Positions 27,701-39,833 of a DNA stretch of 64,000 nucleotides are shown here, piece after piece. This DNA comes from Campylorhamphus procurvoides. Lineage: Eukaryota; Chordata; Aves; Passeriformes; Dendrocolaptidae. The notes under the pieces were generated by a model. It ran no database searches, was not told the DNA's origin, and saw only the letters and a list, made by a program, of their open reading frames with translations. The stretch's first letter is position 1; every line of letters starts with the position of its first letter. The DNA lies in assembly GCA_013396655.1 (NCBI GenBank), contig WBMV01009271.1:1212314-1276313 (forward strand), read 5' to 3'. The position numbers and the translations under genes were made by a program.

Positions 27701-30700
27701 TATCTTGCAGCATTGTTTCTTGGCAAAAGAATGTTTTAAGAACAATAATGTAACATTTAGGAATAATAGCCCCCCTGTCTCACATTGGCACTGCTATTGT
27801 AACTCACAAAGCCACACATCCTGTCTGTAACTAAAAGACAATACCTAAGAATGAACTTCAGAAAATAATAAGCATTTATGATATTTTCTCAGTGCTGCCA
27901 CTGCAGGCATTGGATCTTTTTTTGGTCCAAGTGGGATAGGTCTGTATTGGCCTTAGTGGCAATTTGTTTCAGAAGATTTTCAATTAGTCATGGAAATTTT
28001 CCAGTAGCCAGGGCACACTGTGCTTAATGACACATTCAGTACAGAGGAATCTAGTTTTGTTTTTAAAGTGCTACTTGCACTTTCTTTTTATTTGCCCCAA
28101 ATTAATCTTTTGAGAGTTTTTTCTAAGTGTTCATTCATATTTCTATTGATTTTCCTATTCCTCTGCTCAGAAAAGAGGACTTTGCAGTTTCTGTGCTTGT
28201 CAGCAGTCCCCTCCTTAGAGCTCCTGACACGTTCCAATTTCTGGTCAGGCCTTTAAAAAAAGAATCACAAAAGTCTGCACAAATATTTCATTTACTTTAT
28301 TCACAGAGCAGGTATATGAGAACACTAAAGTTATGTGCCCTTATTGATTGGGTTTTAGCGAAATCAGAGTAAAAATTCATGTACCAGATGATTTTCAGAC
28401 AGCTGCTACCAGAGAGCATTTCACTGATGGATGTCGCCAAACAGGAGGTCACACCACAGCATATGCACTTGGCTGTGCTGTGCAGTGACTTCATTTGTAT
28501 GCAGCAAGAACGGTGAAGCATGGGACTGCCTCTGGAGGGAACAGTCAATTCTGCAAACATTTATGACACTGCAGGCTAGTCCAGGGAAGTTTACCTTGCC
28601 CTTGTCCATGTAAAATGTTTTGTCAATCAAGGTTATCTGGTCAGAGCTTTCCTGAAGTCTCAGCACTACCAGTCAAAGGAGCAAAGGGGTGGAGGGACAT
28701 CAGAGAAAATCTTTATAGTGTGTCTTATGGAATATTTTTCAGAAAAGCCACTGAAGCAGGACTTCGGATTTCTGACTCCGGTTTCCAGGGATTTGTTTGG
28801 ACAAACAAGAAACATTTAATCTTTCTGTATATTGCCACAGCTTAAGGACAGGATGCAGATCTTCTCTCCACCATAGTCATCTCATTAATGCTCTCTGGTG
28901 TACATGGGATCCTGATCTATAGACATAGTCTGGATTTTCCACATCTCAGACCTTGCTTCATTCTGTGAAAGGTGCCATCGTTACTTATTTTTCTCTTTCT
29001 TCCATTTTAGCAGTGATTCTTAAGTCCCTATTAGTCAATCCTTTTATTTTCAAGTACTTCTTATTTTGTTTTTGGTGTCTCAGAAAATACCTCAAATCAA
29101 AGTTGAAAAATAACTCAGATAAAATTAAATATTTTTATTTCATCCCAGGAAATATTTGTTTCAATTGTGGATAATTCCAGGAAAAAAGAATTAGGTTCAG
29201 GTGGAAATGAAATTCCTCAGGGACTTTTAAGAAATGTCAGTGGTGAATCAGAAAAATCAATTCTTTCCACAAGTCTTTTCTAAGCTCTTTATTCATATAA
29301 CCTGCATGTCTGTCATTCCTTCCTCTCCCTCTTTCATTTTTTTATTCCTGGTACCCATTCCTCTTCTTCTAAGATAATTTGTAAGAAGTTATCTCAGATT
29401 TGTATTTTTTCAAATGTTCTGCTTGTTACAATCTGCAGACAAATAGTTTTTTGTACCTCCTCCATCCCACTGAGGTCAAATGCGAAAGAACTGAAGCCAC
29501 AGCAGCTTCTCTTAAATACAGTTTCAATGACAAAGGGGGATCTACCTATTTGGATCGCTATTTATTTTTTTCCTGAACAAATAAAGTAACCGTTCACTGG
29601 TTTTGTTCTCTTTTTTTTTTTTTTTAATTCCCTAAACCAGCAGGGCTTTTCTTAATTTTTGGAGTTTTTTCACTGCTGTACAAAGTTCTATAACCAGCCA
29701 CAGTAAGGGCCATGTGGTAAAGGAGGAAAATGTGCTTAAGGACAGGTGGCTTTCAAGAGAGGAATTGGCAACAGTGAGGAGAGCGATGTGCCAAAGGGAA
29801 GTTTTAGCAGTGATCAAGGCCAGCCAGGACAGCATACTTTGATTAGCTGTCCTCCACAACAGCTCTGACTTCACAAGTTAGGCTGAAATCCACATTCACA
29901 GCTTCTATTTTCTCTGTATGAGTTTCTTAGACACATAGTTGCACTAAGTCTGGGCATTTGGATGTCTGCCTGCTCAATGTTGTGTGTTTATTTCTCACTT
30001 GGGAATAGAAGCACGGGGTTTGCTCATGGAAAGAAATGAATGAACTCATTTGCAGGTGCAATCTTAATGTATTCTTAAACTGCTGGCCTCTTTGCCTTTC
30101 CCAGTTCAGTTTCATAGTGCTGGTTTGGGGTTGGGTTGTTTTTAAAAAATAATTAGTCCAAAATGTCCCCTAACTGAGATCTCTTTCACCACTCGGAATC
30201 TCTTTAACTGGACTGGCCCAATGCTTAACAATGACAGAGAGGAGGAGAGCAGAGAAGAAAGGTGCACAAGGATCACTTGGCCTTTGGCATTTGGTTCTGA
30301 ACCTCAGAGTAAATGTCTATATTCTTTCTAGTAATGTAACTTTCCAAACATGTAAAGTACAGCACACCAGAAAGCTTAGTAACAGTTAATTCATTTTGGT
30401 AGAGTTCCCTACTGCCAGAAGTCAAGGGAGCAAAGGAGAACACAGTGTAAGCCCCAGTTCACATGGTTGTGCTACAGACCATGGGGACAGTTGATTGATG
30501 CAGTGTGAGTTTACCCTCAAGGATACAGCTGAGGTTATTGGTGGGACAAGCAACTGAAGATTGTGTTGCAGCTATTGGCTTCATTCATGAATTGTTAATG
30601 TAGAAGAATAAAAGAATTCACTCAAGGCAATCAAGTTCCCTTTAAAAATACAACAATTTACCCCAAAAAGAATGAAAGAAGGCTTAAGTGATAAATTGCA

Positions 30701-33700
30701 GGAATATTACTTTCACATTTGACACCCATTAGCCCTGTTTTATATTGGGAAAGTAGTATCATTAAGCAAAGTAGACAGTGCTTTACAACTATTAGCTTAT
30801 GAAAAGATCCAGCTACTACATAAAGATAACTGTTATTAAATAAGAACATTTTGCAAAGTCTTTAAAAGTATAAGAAGCAAGAAAAGCTGTCTTTGGTGGT
30901 ATAGGTCTTTTCCTACATGCTTTCAACCAAAAAAAAAAAGCACACCTCACATCTTTAAGACAGGGCAATCAGAGCTATTTGAGTTGAGAGGCACTTAAAG
31001 GGAAGCTACATTCCCTTAGCAATAAGTGCATGTGCCTGTATAAACTGCAGGAAGTTAGCATTGGAGTGAAGTAATTACTGTGTTGAATTCCTTCTGTGAA
31101 ATGGTAACAACTACTCTTCTGTCCCAGGAGGAGCCATGGAGCAGATGTAGGGTAGTCAATGTCCAGTTCTCCAGGGTTAAGGACCAAACTAAATAGTGCC
31201 TCCTTCATCCTTGCCAGCCTTTCAGACATAAGCTGAAACCATTCACCAGCAACTTTCATCCCACAGTTCTTTTCCAACACAGATCATAAACACTCATTCA
31301 ATCTTATAATACGCTATCTTGTAAGCTGTTTAACAAAAAATATGTGACTGAGTTTCAAAAACCCTGCCAAATATACCTTACTCCTAATGTCCAGAGACTG
31401 CTGTCCTTTCTGTCTCTATGTCTAATTTGAGGCAGATAAAAACAACTTCTCACCGTGCTTTATCCATCTGTACCATGTCTTCCCACCACTTTATATCCCA
31501 AATGTCCCTCAGAGAAGCCAGAGTACAACACTGATAGAGAGGGGGCAGTTCATTTTCTAACCCATGCCATCTCCCTTCAGAACAAAAAGCATATATGTCT
31601 ACTGAAAGCATTAGCACTCATCCCATGTGCCAGGTTATGTCCCAGAAGCAAGGCTCAGCAATATTGCAGAAGCAGGGATTTTTGAAAGGAAACAATCTGA
31701 GAAGTAGGATAGTGAGGACTGCAAGAAGCATCAAACACAGGAACAAGGGGAAAGGAATTCAGAGCAAGGGTTAGATTTTGCACTGAGTACTCGCTAGAAA
31801 AAAGAGACCTAGGGCTGTCATCCTTGCTATTTCTCAAGCTTTCTGCCTGCTTTCTGAGCTCTGGATACTTGACTACATAATAATTTTGGGGTTTTTCCCT
31901 TAATCATTAGCCCTATATTTGGGTTATTTTTGAGGTGAAAACAACATTTTCTAATTTGCCGAGAACTTTTTGTTCTAGCTAGTGTCAGATGGCAAAGTGA
32001 AAATCGCTTGGGATAAGCTCTTCACCATCTTCAAACCAGAATATCTTCACCAGCTCATTTTCCTCCACCAGCTCTTCCTTGTTTCTGTTTTCTCTCACAT
32101 CTCTGGTTCATTTTCTTCTTTGCCAGCCTTCTTGATCTTGATCAGCAATCTCACCCAAATGCCCATGTGAGATAAGCCCCAGCAACCAGGGGAGGCTGGG
32201 AAAGACAGCCATATTTGTTTTTGTTATTGATCGGTGTTTCTATGGTAGAAATACCTCAGCCTTTCAGTCAAGATACATATTTCTTTGAGGTAAGTACTGA
32301 GTCTTCACCTAGTGAGACATTTTCCCTACGTTAAAACTTTTATAATCCAATAGGCATGACATACTGTCCACATTTTGTATTAAGTGTGATTTGCTCCAAG
32401 GCCAATGTGGATCCATAAACTGAAACCAGCTCTTCTCAGGCTTAACTCACTGCCTGAGCCACAAAACCAAGTGTTCGGACTCCTGCAGGCCATTTCACAA
32501 TCGGAACTCAGAAGTAGTTCACAGTTTCTTTTTCTTAGTAGCTCTAAATTGGGCCTTACTGAAGGGTTGTTTTGTTCTACTGATGTTTGTTACTTTGCTG
32601 TGTTTTACCATGCTTGAATTAAAGCTTATATACTACTACAGCTCAGTACTAAGCTATTAAAAATGTTTAAAAAATCAGGTCCTTAAACTGTACTGCATCA
32701 AGTAACTCCAACATACTTTTTTTGCCTCCTCTTTAAGTCTGCATCAGAAAAGTTAGTGTATCATACATTATGATTGCTGACAGATATTTTCAAGCATGTC
32801 ATGTTTTGTAAGAAGCTTTGCACTAGAGCTTCTTGGTAATCAGGAAAGGTGCTACTTGGACTTTCAGATGCCTGTCATATGCATATCTAAGTGATCCAAA
32901 TTGTATCTCTGTATACTACAATTATGCTTAATGTCACCATTCTACCCCACATATTTCACTCTGGTCTGAAATGAATGAGCAGCACTTTTTGCCCAGCCAA
33001 GCATTCGTATAACTGTGCTGTAAATTTGAACTCATACTTAATGTCATTTTCTTCTACACCTTGCCCAAGTTTTATTCAAGTTATCCATCGTTCTCTGCTT
33101 CCCACATCAAGGGCATATATTATATTTGCAGTTGTCGTTTGATTGACAGCAGGGATACTATTATGTGTTAAGCAATCTGAAAAAGTAGGTCACATAAATT
33201 TGCAGAGTGTAGTTTGCTGAAAACCTGTGGAGATTTACATATAGCATATTGTATGGATTTCTTATGAGCATCCTTTCCCCATGTTGTGCTTTAGAATGAT
33301 GTGATAGATGGGAGGGTTCTTCTAGCCAAACACCCTTCATACTTTCTGTAGGATTATCCTGATGCTGCAGCTAGTGCACCTTGAAATTTGCGAGGTGGGA
33401 AGTGAGTAGAAATGGAATAAAGTGACTTGAGGGCCAAGAATACAACAAAAATTATGAAAATGTATACCCAAAAACATAAGGATTTCAGATTTCATTTATG
33501 CAAATTTTTGTCAAATATAATTAAATGGAAGTCAAGAGAAAACTCTCTTATCTCATCCTCTAAATATTTCGGTAGCTCTCATGGTGCGTCAAAGTGAGCA
33601 ATACAGAGCTCATATATATGTGAGCAATACAGAGCCTCAGCCTAACACCACTGATATAACTCTGAATTATCGGATTAGATAGAGGCAACATTGTGCAAAA

Positions 33701-36700
33701 ATCTATAGCCTGTGTTACTGAGGCCTCCAGTTTAGGTACTATAATGGTTTCTTTTGGCCTGTGAACCTCTGAAATGATCATTCTGCTTTTTAAAGAAGAC
33801 TCTTAAGCATCTGGAGGTCATTGCGTTGGGTTACAATTGCAGCTATGAAATGACCAGTAACAAACCAAACACGTTTCTTTTCTTTTTTCTGAAGCATGCT
33901 TCTTATGCTGCAGAAACTGCTTCTCTCACTCATTATAGTGAGCTCCCTTATTGCCTGGTATTGTACTAACTCTGTCTAGTCTATTGTATTGTGATGACAC
34001 TCCTTTGCTCATTGTATTAGGTTAGCACCTCCTTGGCTATAATAAGTATGAAAAAAAATTCAAGGTTTGACTTGTCAAATGGAACTTTTCAGTGACTTAT
34101 TAAAAGAACCCCTGCGGTATTACAAAATGCAGGTTTTCTGTCATCTAACTAAAAGATCCCTTTAGAAACTTTCATTTTTTATGTGTGTAAAGACAATTTC
34201 TTCTAGTGAAACTCTTTGATTCTTCCCTGAATGAAATGAAGTGTTTTAAAACTTTTTGAGGTGCCCCAAAGGCTCACTTCTGTACTATGGAATGTGAAAG
34301 ACTGTGAAACACTCACATAATCGTTACATAGACACTTTGCAGTGTGCTTCTGGCAGCAATCGTTCATTACATACTGCCGGCTTTCATAAAAAAATACACC
34401 AACAAACAGAAGAAACTCAGGGAAGAGAAAATTGTGAACTGTCTCTTTCTTGATTGTGAGAATCGAGGGAAAGCAAAGCCAGAGAGAAAGGCGTTGTCAG
34501 AGATTGCTAATGAGGTTATGATAAATTGTTGCTGGAGAGTTCTTACCTAGTGAAATAAAGTGAGAAACAGAAATGTGAAGAGAGATGGCATCTCTGTTAA
34601 CTTCCTTCAAGCAGATACACCTTAAGCATTGTTGTCTCCTGTACTTTACAAGCAAACAGTAACATGTATTTGTAGGAGCGGAGCTCCTAAGTCAGCGTTC
34701 TGCTCAGAGCACCTTCCTCCCACCGCAGCACATGAATTGCCCCCAGCAAAGTCAGTTGCCGCAAGTGGATGAGGTCATTGGACTGTCTTCCTATATATTT
34801 GTTGTTTCTCCCTTTATCCCTTGTGCTGTAATGCAGAGGTGAAGTTGGGGTTTTTTGCCTTTTAGCATCCCTGTGGCAGCCATTAACATTTATGGTAAAC
34901 CACCACAGCATACACACAAGGAAAGGAACTCTGCTTTGGTCTTTTTGGGGTTCTTTGGCTGGGTTTTCTTTGGTTTTGNATGCCTACAGTGAACACAAGA
35001 CCAGTTTGGTCTGGGAAGATAGTGCCTCCCACATCTCGTGTGAGTTCCAAAGGAGGGAGGGGAAGTGGGACAGTGTCTGTCACAGTAGCGTAGTCAGAGC
35101 ACCAAGGAGGAGGCAGCAGCACCTAAAGGATGATTTAAATGGAGCTCCCCTTCCATTCTGGAAAGCTAACAGGTGTACTCATCTCTCTCCAATTTTACTC
35201 GGTCTTCCTTGAAGCCCCCGTGCAGCAATGTAAGTTAGTGAGAGGTTTAGAGAATGGCTGGATGGGCTGTTCAAGAGATCAAAAAGCCATCTGAGGGATA
35301 CTGTTGCTCTCATTCGACTTTAAGTTTGAGACAGAGTCACTGTGTCTATAATGCCACAAAGCAACAGACCAACTAAAAATGGTGAGAGAGGTTAGAATAA
35401 ATTTTCTAGATAAGAAAGAAAAGCCAGCTGGTAAAAACAGAATATATGAAATTCAGAGGTCTTCCAGAAGTGCAAGACTAAGAAAAAGAAAACATCTGAA
35501 GCTCTGTTATATTGTCTTGAAGGATCCGTGAAGGGATCAGAGACAAAAATAAAGGGGTTTTTCTGGTCCCTTTTTTTTGTGCATTGTACACTTACTCCAG
35601 CTTTCAGATAAGAGACTGAAGTAGACACATTTTTCCAGCCTTCTAAATGGACTTCAAAATAGAAAAGTAGCATTTTCAATATATCTCTATCATTTTTGTT
35701 GTGTAGTTTCAAATTATTCTCATTTGTTTCCACGGTAATTTTTACTGTGCATTTATTTAAGCTGTTTAAAATTTCTCTAGCTTCTTTTGTTTACAAGGGC
35801 AAGTCTAAATCATTTTTCCCCAAGACAGAGAGGCAAAATAAACTACTTAATGCTGAGGTAATAATATGGACAAAATGTCACCCGTGTCTTTCAGCTTAAA
35901 TCCCCTTTTCCCTCATGTTATTTCGATCTGCCTATTGAGGAGACCTAAGAGTCTCTCTGTAAAAACAATAGGTTTCCAATTAAGTATCATTAGTGGGACA
36001 AAACCACCTGTTTTGGGTTAAATATCTTATAGGGCTCCAGCACAAAATGAGTGACAGTGAGGGCAAAGTGCTCTGATGAGAAATCGAACAACTCCTTCCC
36101 TGGGAAGTCCATCATCTCTTCCCACTTTCCCAATCAATCTGAAGCTGTTGTCAGCATCTTGTGTGTCTCAGGCTTTTTAGCAAAGTACACTCCCCTTATC
36201 TCATGAGATCAGGGAATATCCTCATGAAAATCCTGGCCGCTTCTCTGAACCTTCACTTTCATACAATTGCCTAAAGTCTTCTTCTCACCCCTTATGACAC
36301 CTTTTGTGGCAGGCAGCTGAAGTCTACTTCAGAGATTATTCTTCCCACTGTTTCTGGAGGACACTGCCTATTTTTGCCTTTGGTTGTGGTCCTTGGCACT
36401 TTATTTCTCACAACTGGAGGTTTGTGAGCTCAGACCAGGTCCGTTTTGAAAACCTGTCCACAGGTCTAACTGTTCTTGTGAGAAAGACAAAGTTTGCCCA
36501 TTAAATTGCAATAAACTCTTATTTGCTCTAACTTCAGGATGAAAAAGCAAAGTGTTTCAAACCCATTGCTAAATTGCTTCTTGGAATTGGAGAAATGTCT
36601 CTAGAAATGCCTATAATGGTCTTCGTTTCAATGTACTTTGAACCTGCTGCCCTGGTAATCATCTTCAGTGCTAAGGCTGGCTCACATACCTGTTGTTCCA

Positions 36701-38358
36701 CATGTAGTGTAGACAGTTCTATAATTTTAGAGCCTATTAACCACTAACTTACAAGTTTATGGTAGTTTTATTTCATGAACGCTCTATGAGGCTTAGGCCG
36801 ATAGCCTATTTGCTTGGTCTGCCTTTTTTCTTGTTTCCCAGGTGACTGGCCTGGCTTTTCAGACTGTACTGTGAGATTGGTTTTCTTCCATGCTTCATTA
36901 AGGCAGAGCATTTGTTAGCCCCATTTCAGACATTGCCCACGTCTTGGTACATGCACTGTTGTCACTCCCTTTTATCTTTTTCTGTACATTTCCCGCCATG
37001 TTGAGTGAATGGAAATTTACAGATGGAGCTGCTGATGTGCTTTCATGTAGAGCATGTATTTTCTTTTACAGCCATATGTCTCATATTTTAATTTTCCTTT
37101 GTTGATACCAGTAGTTACTTTTATGCCTGGAAGACGAGCTGATCCCACACTCCTCCAATAGTTTCTCTTAGCAACAATTCCTTGTAGATTGGCTGGTGAG
37201 GAGACTGAAAGGTTATAGGGCTGCTACCTTCCAGAAAGACACTGAATTATTTAATATCAACACTTCTGCCTAAAATGATAGCATCTTTTGACTCCAAGTT
37301 CAACAGTGGCTCTGCCATCATCTGCTCAAGCACACTGCTGCTACAGAAAGCCCAGGAGCTGTCTGGAGAGCCTAAACATGGGCAGATTACAAATAATATT
37401 TACACTGAGAAGATATTTGAGCTTTATAAACACAAACATCTTGTGTTAAGAGTCTTGACTGTGTTAATAGGCAGTTCTGCTGTGACTCTGTGTGAGGCAG
37501 CAGCCACTGGCCTCTGCACTGAAGGGTAGATACCTGTAGTGGCTGGACCAAGAATATATGTTTGTATAACTAGGTAGGACTTAAAATAAAGATATATGTT
37601 TAAATGCACTTATTTATTACACCTTATAGTGGTATTTGCTGCATGTGTTTAGAAGTATGCGAATACTTCTTGGAGTGGTAAAGTTGACATTCACTTCAGA
37701 AAACTCACAGATGTATGAAGCCAAATAGATTTATTTGCTGTAGGAAATATCTTAAATCAGTCTTTAAATCAAGAAAAAAACAAGTTTCCATTTACTTTTA
37801 CATCCAGTCTTTATTTTCAGTGTCACAGTGTCCAGAAATTCTGGGAAGATGAATAGGAATGTTTGAATCATGTGCTAGACTATACTTATAGTTCTTTGTG
37901 TTTTGCAGTATATGTCCTCAAAGAGGGTTTATGCACTAATAATCAGTTCAAAGAAGCTTTGTTTTTAGAAAGTCTCTAGGAAAAGAAGAAGCTAGCTTCA
38001 ACCAACATCTTCCTATGTTTAAAACTGTAAAATACTAAATACACAGCTGGAGTAAACTGACCCAATTCCATGTAATTTGACTGAGCTACAGCAGTTTATT
38101 CCAGAAGAAATTCAGCCAGTGAATTAATTACAACTAAATTGTCAGAGGGGAAAGGCAAGCCAACAAGATAAAACTGCAGAAAATTTTGATGGAATCTCTC
38201 TGGCTTCATTGCCTTCTCTGAAGAATTAAACAATGGATAATTATGTCAACATTTTTGTTGGTCAGCACAAGCATTCCTTGAAAATTAAATTCAGAATTTG
38301 CTTTCCTAGTAATTTGCCTTCAAAAACCAAAAAAATAACAATCTTCCTAGTGTTTTCA
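24761..38358. other. Intergenic, no gene recognised
   Basis: About 13.6 kb of AT-rich sequence. It contains short CA (25605-25615) and AT (26522-26537) microsatellites, a T run (29611-29625), a direct repeat of GTGAGCAATACAGAGC spaced 26 bp (33594 and 33620), and one N (34979). No exon-like, domain-bearing or structured-RNA sequence was recognised on either strand. Confidence 0.55.
26522..26537. repeat. AT dinucleotide microsatellite
   Basis: Eight or so AT units. A similar shorter run lies at 24343-24355. Confidence 0.9.
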
Positions 38359-38700
38359 CAGAGTATGTTCAGTTGGAAGGGACCCACAAGGATCACTGAG
38401 CCCAGCTCCTGGTTCTGCACAAAACAGCCCCAAGAGTCACTCCATGTGTCTGAGAGTATTGTCCAAACAGTTCTTGAACTCTGTCAGGCTTGGTGCTGTG
38501 ATCACTGCCCTGAGCTTTGGATTCCCTTGTGTAGCAACCACCCTTTGTGGGATGATCCTTTTTTCTAATATCCAACCTAAACCTCCCCTGATACAACTTC
38601 AGGCCATTCTCTGGGGTCCTGTCACTGGTCACCACAGAGAAAAGATCAGTGCCTTCCTCTCTTCTTCCCCTTATGAGGAAGTTGTAGACTGCAGAGATTA
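38359..38700 (-). mobile_element. CR1 LINE fragment, reverse orientation
   Basis: The + strand reads as the reverse complement of an avian CR1 3' region. It shows TTGGAAGGGACCCACAAGGA, CCATGTGTCTGAGAGTATTG, TTGAACTCTGTCAGGCTTGG, TAATATCCAACCTAAACCTC, TCTGGGGTCCTGTCACTGGT and GAGGAAGTTGTAGACTGCAG in the expected order. It is about 340 bp long, 5'-truncated as is typical of CR1, and only moderately diverged. A short internal deletion seems present between the CCCTGAG and ACCACCCTTTG blocks. Boundaries are approximate. Confidence 0.9.
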
Positions 38701-39800
38701 ACAAAAGGCAAATAATGTAATTATTATTATTTAAAAAAAATTGAAGAGTTAAAAAAATTGATGGTTTCTGAAATGAAGTCTTATAAAACTTTTTTTAATG
38801 TTCTGAGAGGTACCTATTTTAGAGCAGATTTTCAACCCCTATTCATATTAAGAATTATTTTATTCCTTGAGTGTTTGCACTGAGGTTAGAGTGAATTCTC
38901 AAAGAGCAAATTAGTATCAGCATACACTCGATATAGCTCCAGTTAAACTCCATGAACAGATATCATTAACTTCAGTGCAGGGTAGAGAGTAGAGAGCAAG
39001 GGCCTGCCTTTAACTTTGGTCTATTTTCATGTTAAAAAACCTTAAAAATAGAATTTGAGCAGTTATATATTAAGCCTGCACATATCACACTGACGAATAG
39101 CCTTTGTAGTCTTCTGGCCACGTTAAATTCTTCTGATGGGAAAAGACAGTCTTTATCATAAGTGTTAGAATTGTTCCCAGTCAAATGGTTAAGAGATTTT
39201 CTGCAGGATGGGGGAAAATGCAGTTGTGTAAGAGTGTAAGATATCAGTCAGCTGAAAACTGCAGGCCTGCATCTGCATCCAGATGCCACTTCTCCTGGAT
39301 ATACAAATTTGTTCAGCCTTCATTCTTTACACTAGGGGGATGAAATTAATCCTTTATAGTCTTAGCCAAAGGTATGTTCAAGAGTTAGTTTGCCCTCGGA
39401 TGTTTATGGGCAATATCAAATCATAGTGCTGCAGTCCTTGATAAGCAGATATGAACATCAGTGTTCCATTTAATATTTTAAATTGTAACTGTCTCATACA
39501 GAAAATTCTATGATTGATACATGTTGTAGTGGGAATAACCATGTAGCAACTTTCTTTCAAAGTAATAAAACAGGGTGCTCAATTTATTACTGAACTGACT
39601 TTCACACTAACTTAAAAACAAAAGTATGGTTTTATTTTTATATGATTAGGCCTTTTATACTTTGGAAGTCATAGTAATTCATTAAATGCTGGTAGGTGAT
39701 TTTGCCTTTTTTCCTTTTCCGTGAGGGTAAAGTAAATGCCTATTGTTTGAACTGGCAGGGTATTATCTGCTCCTTCCTTAGGAATAATACGCTGCTTATC
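38701..39800. other. Intergenic, nothing recognised
   Basis: AT-rich sequence between a CR1 fragment and the distal nuclear-receptor half-site cluster. It holds only short chance open frames. Confidence 0.6.
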
Positions 39801-39805
39801 TTATC

Positions 39806-39833
39806 TGACCCATGACCTAATGTCACAGTGACC
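39806..39833. promoter_or_regulatory. Cluster of four oestrogen/nuclear-receptor half-sites
   Basis: Within 28 bp lie TGACC (39806-39810), TGACC (39813-39817), TGTCA (39821-39825) and TGACC (39829-39833). The last two form TGTCACAGTGACC, an inverted repeat with 3-bp spacing that differs by one base from GGTCACAGTGACC, the Xenopus vitellogenin A2 oestrogen response element. The first two form a direct repeat with 2-bp spacing. It is about 5.1 kb upstream of the vitellogenin ATG. A role as a distal enhancer is inference. Confidence 0.5.

Noticed and set aside
34892..35212. 106-codon + frame
   Set aside because: It includes an N at 34979 and has no recognisable domain or exon borders.
38233..38704. 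Open frames on both strands around a CR1
   Set aside because: They are translations of the reverse-oriented CR1 fragment and its flank.
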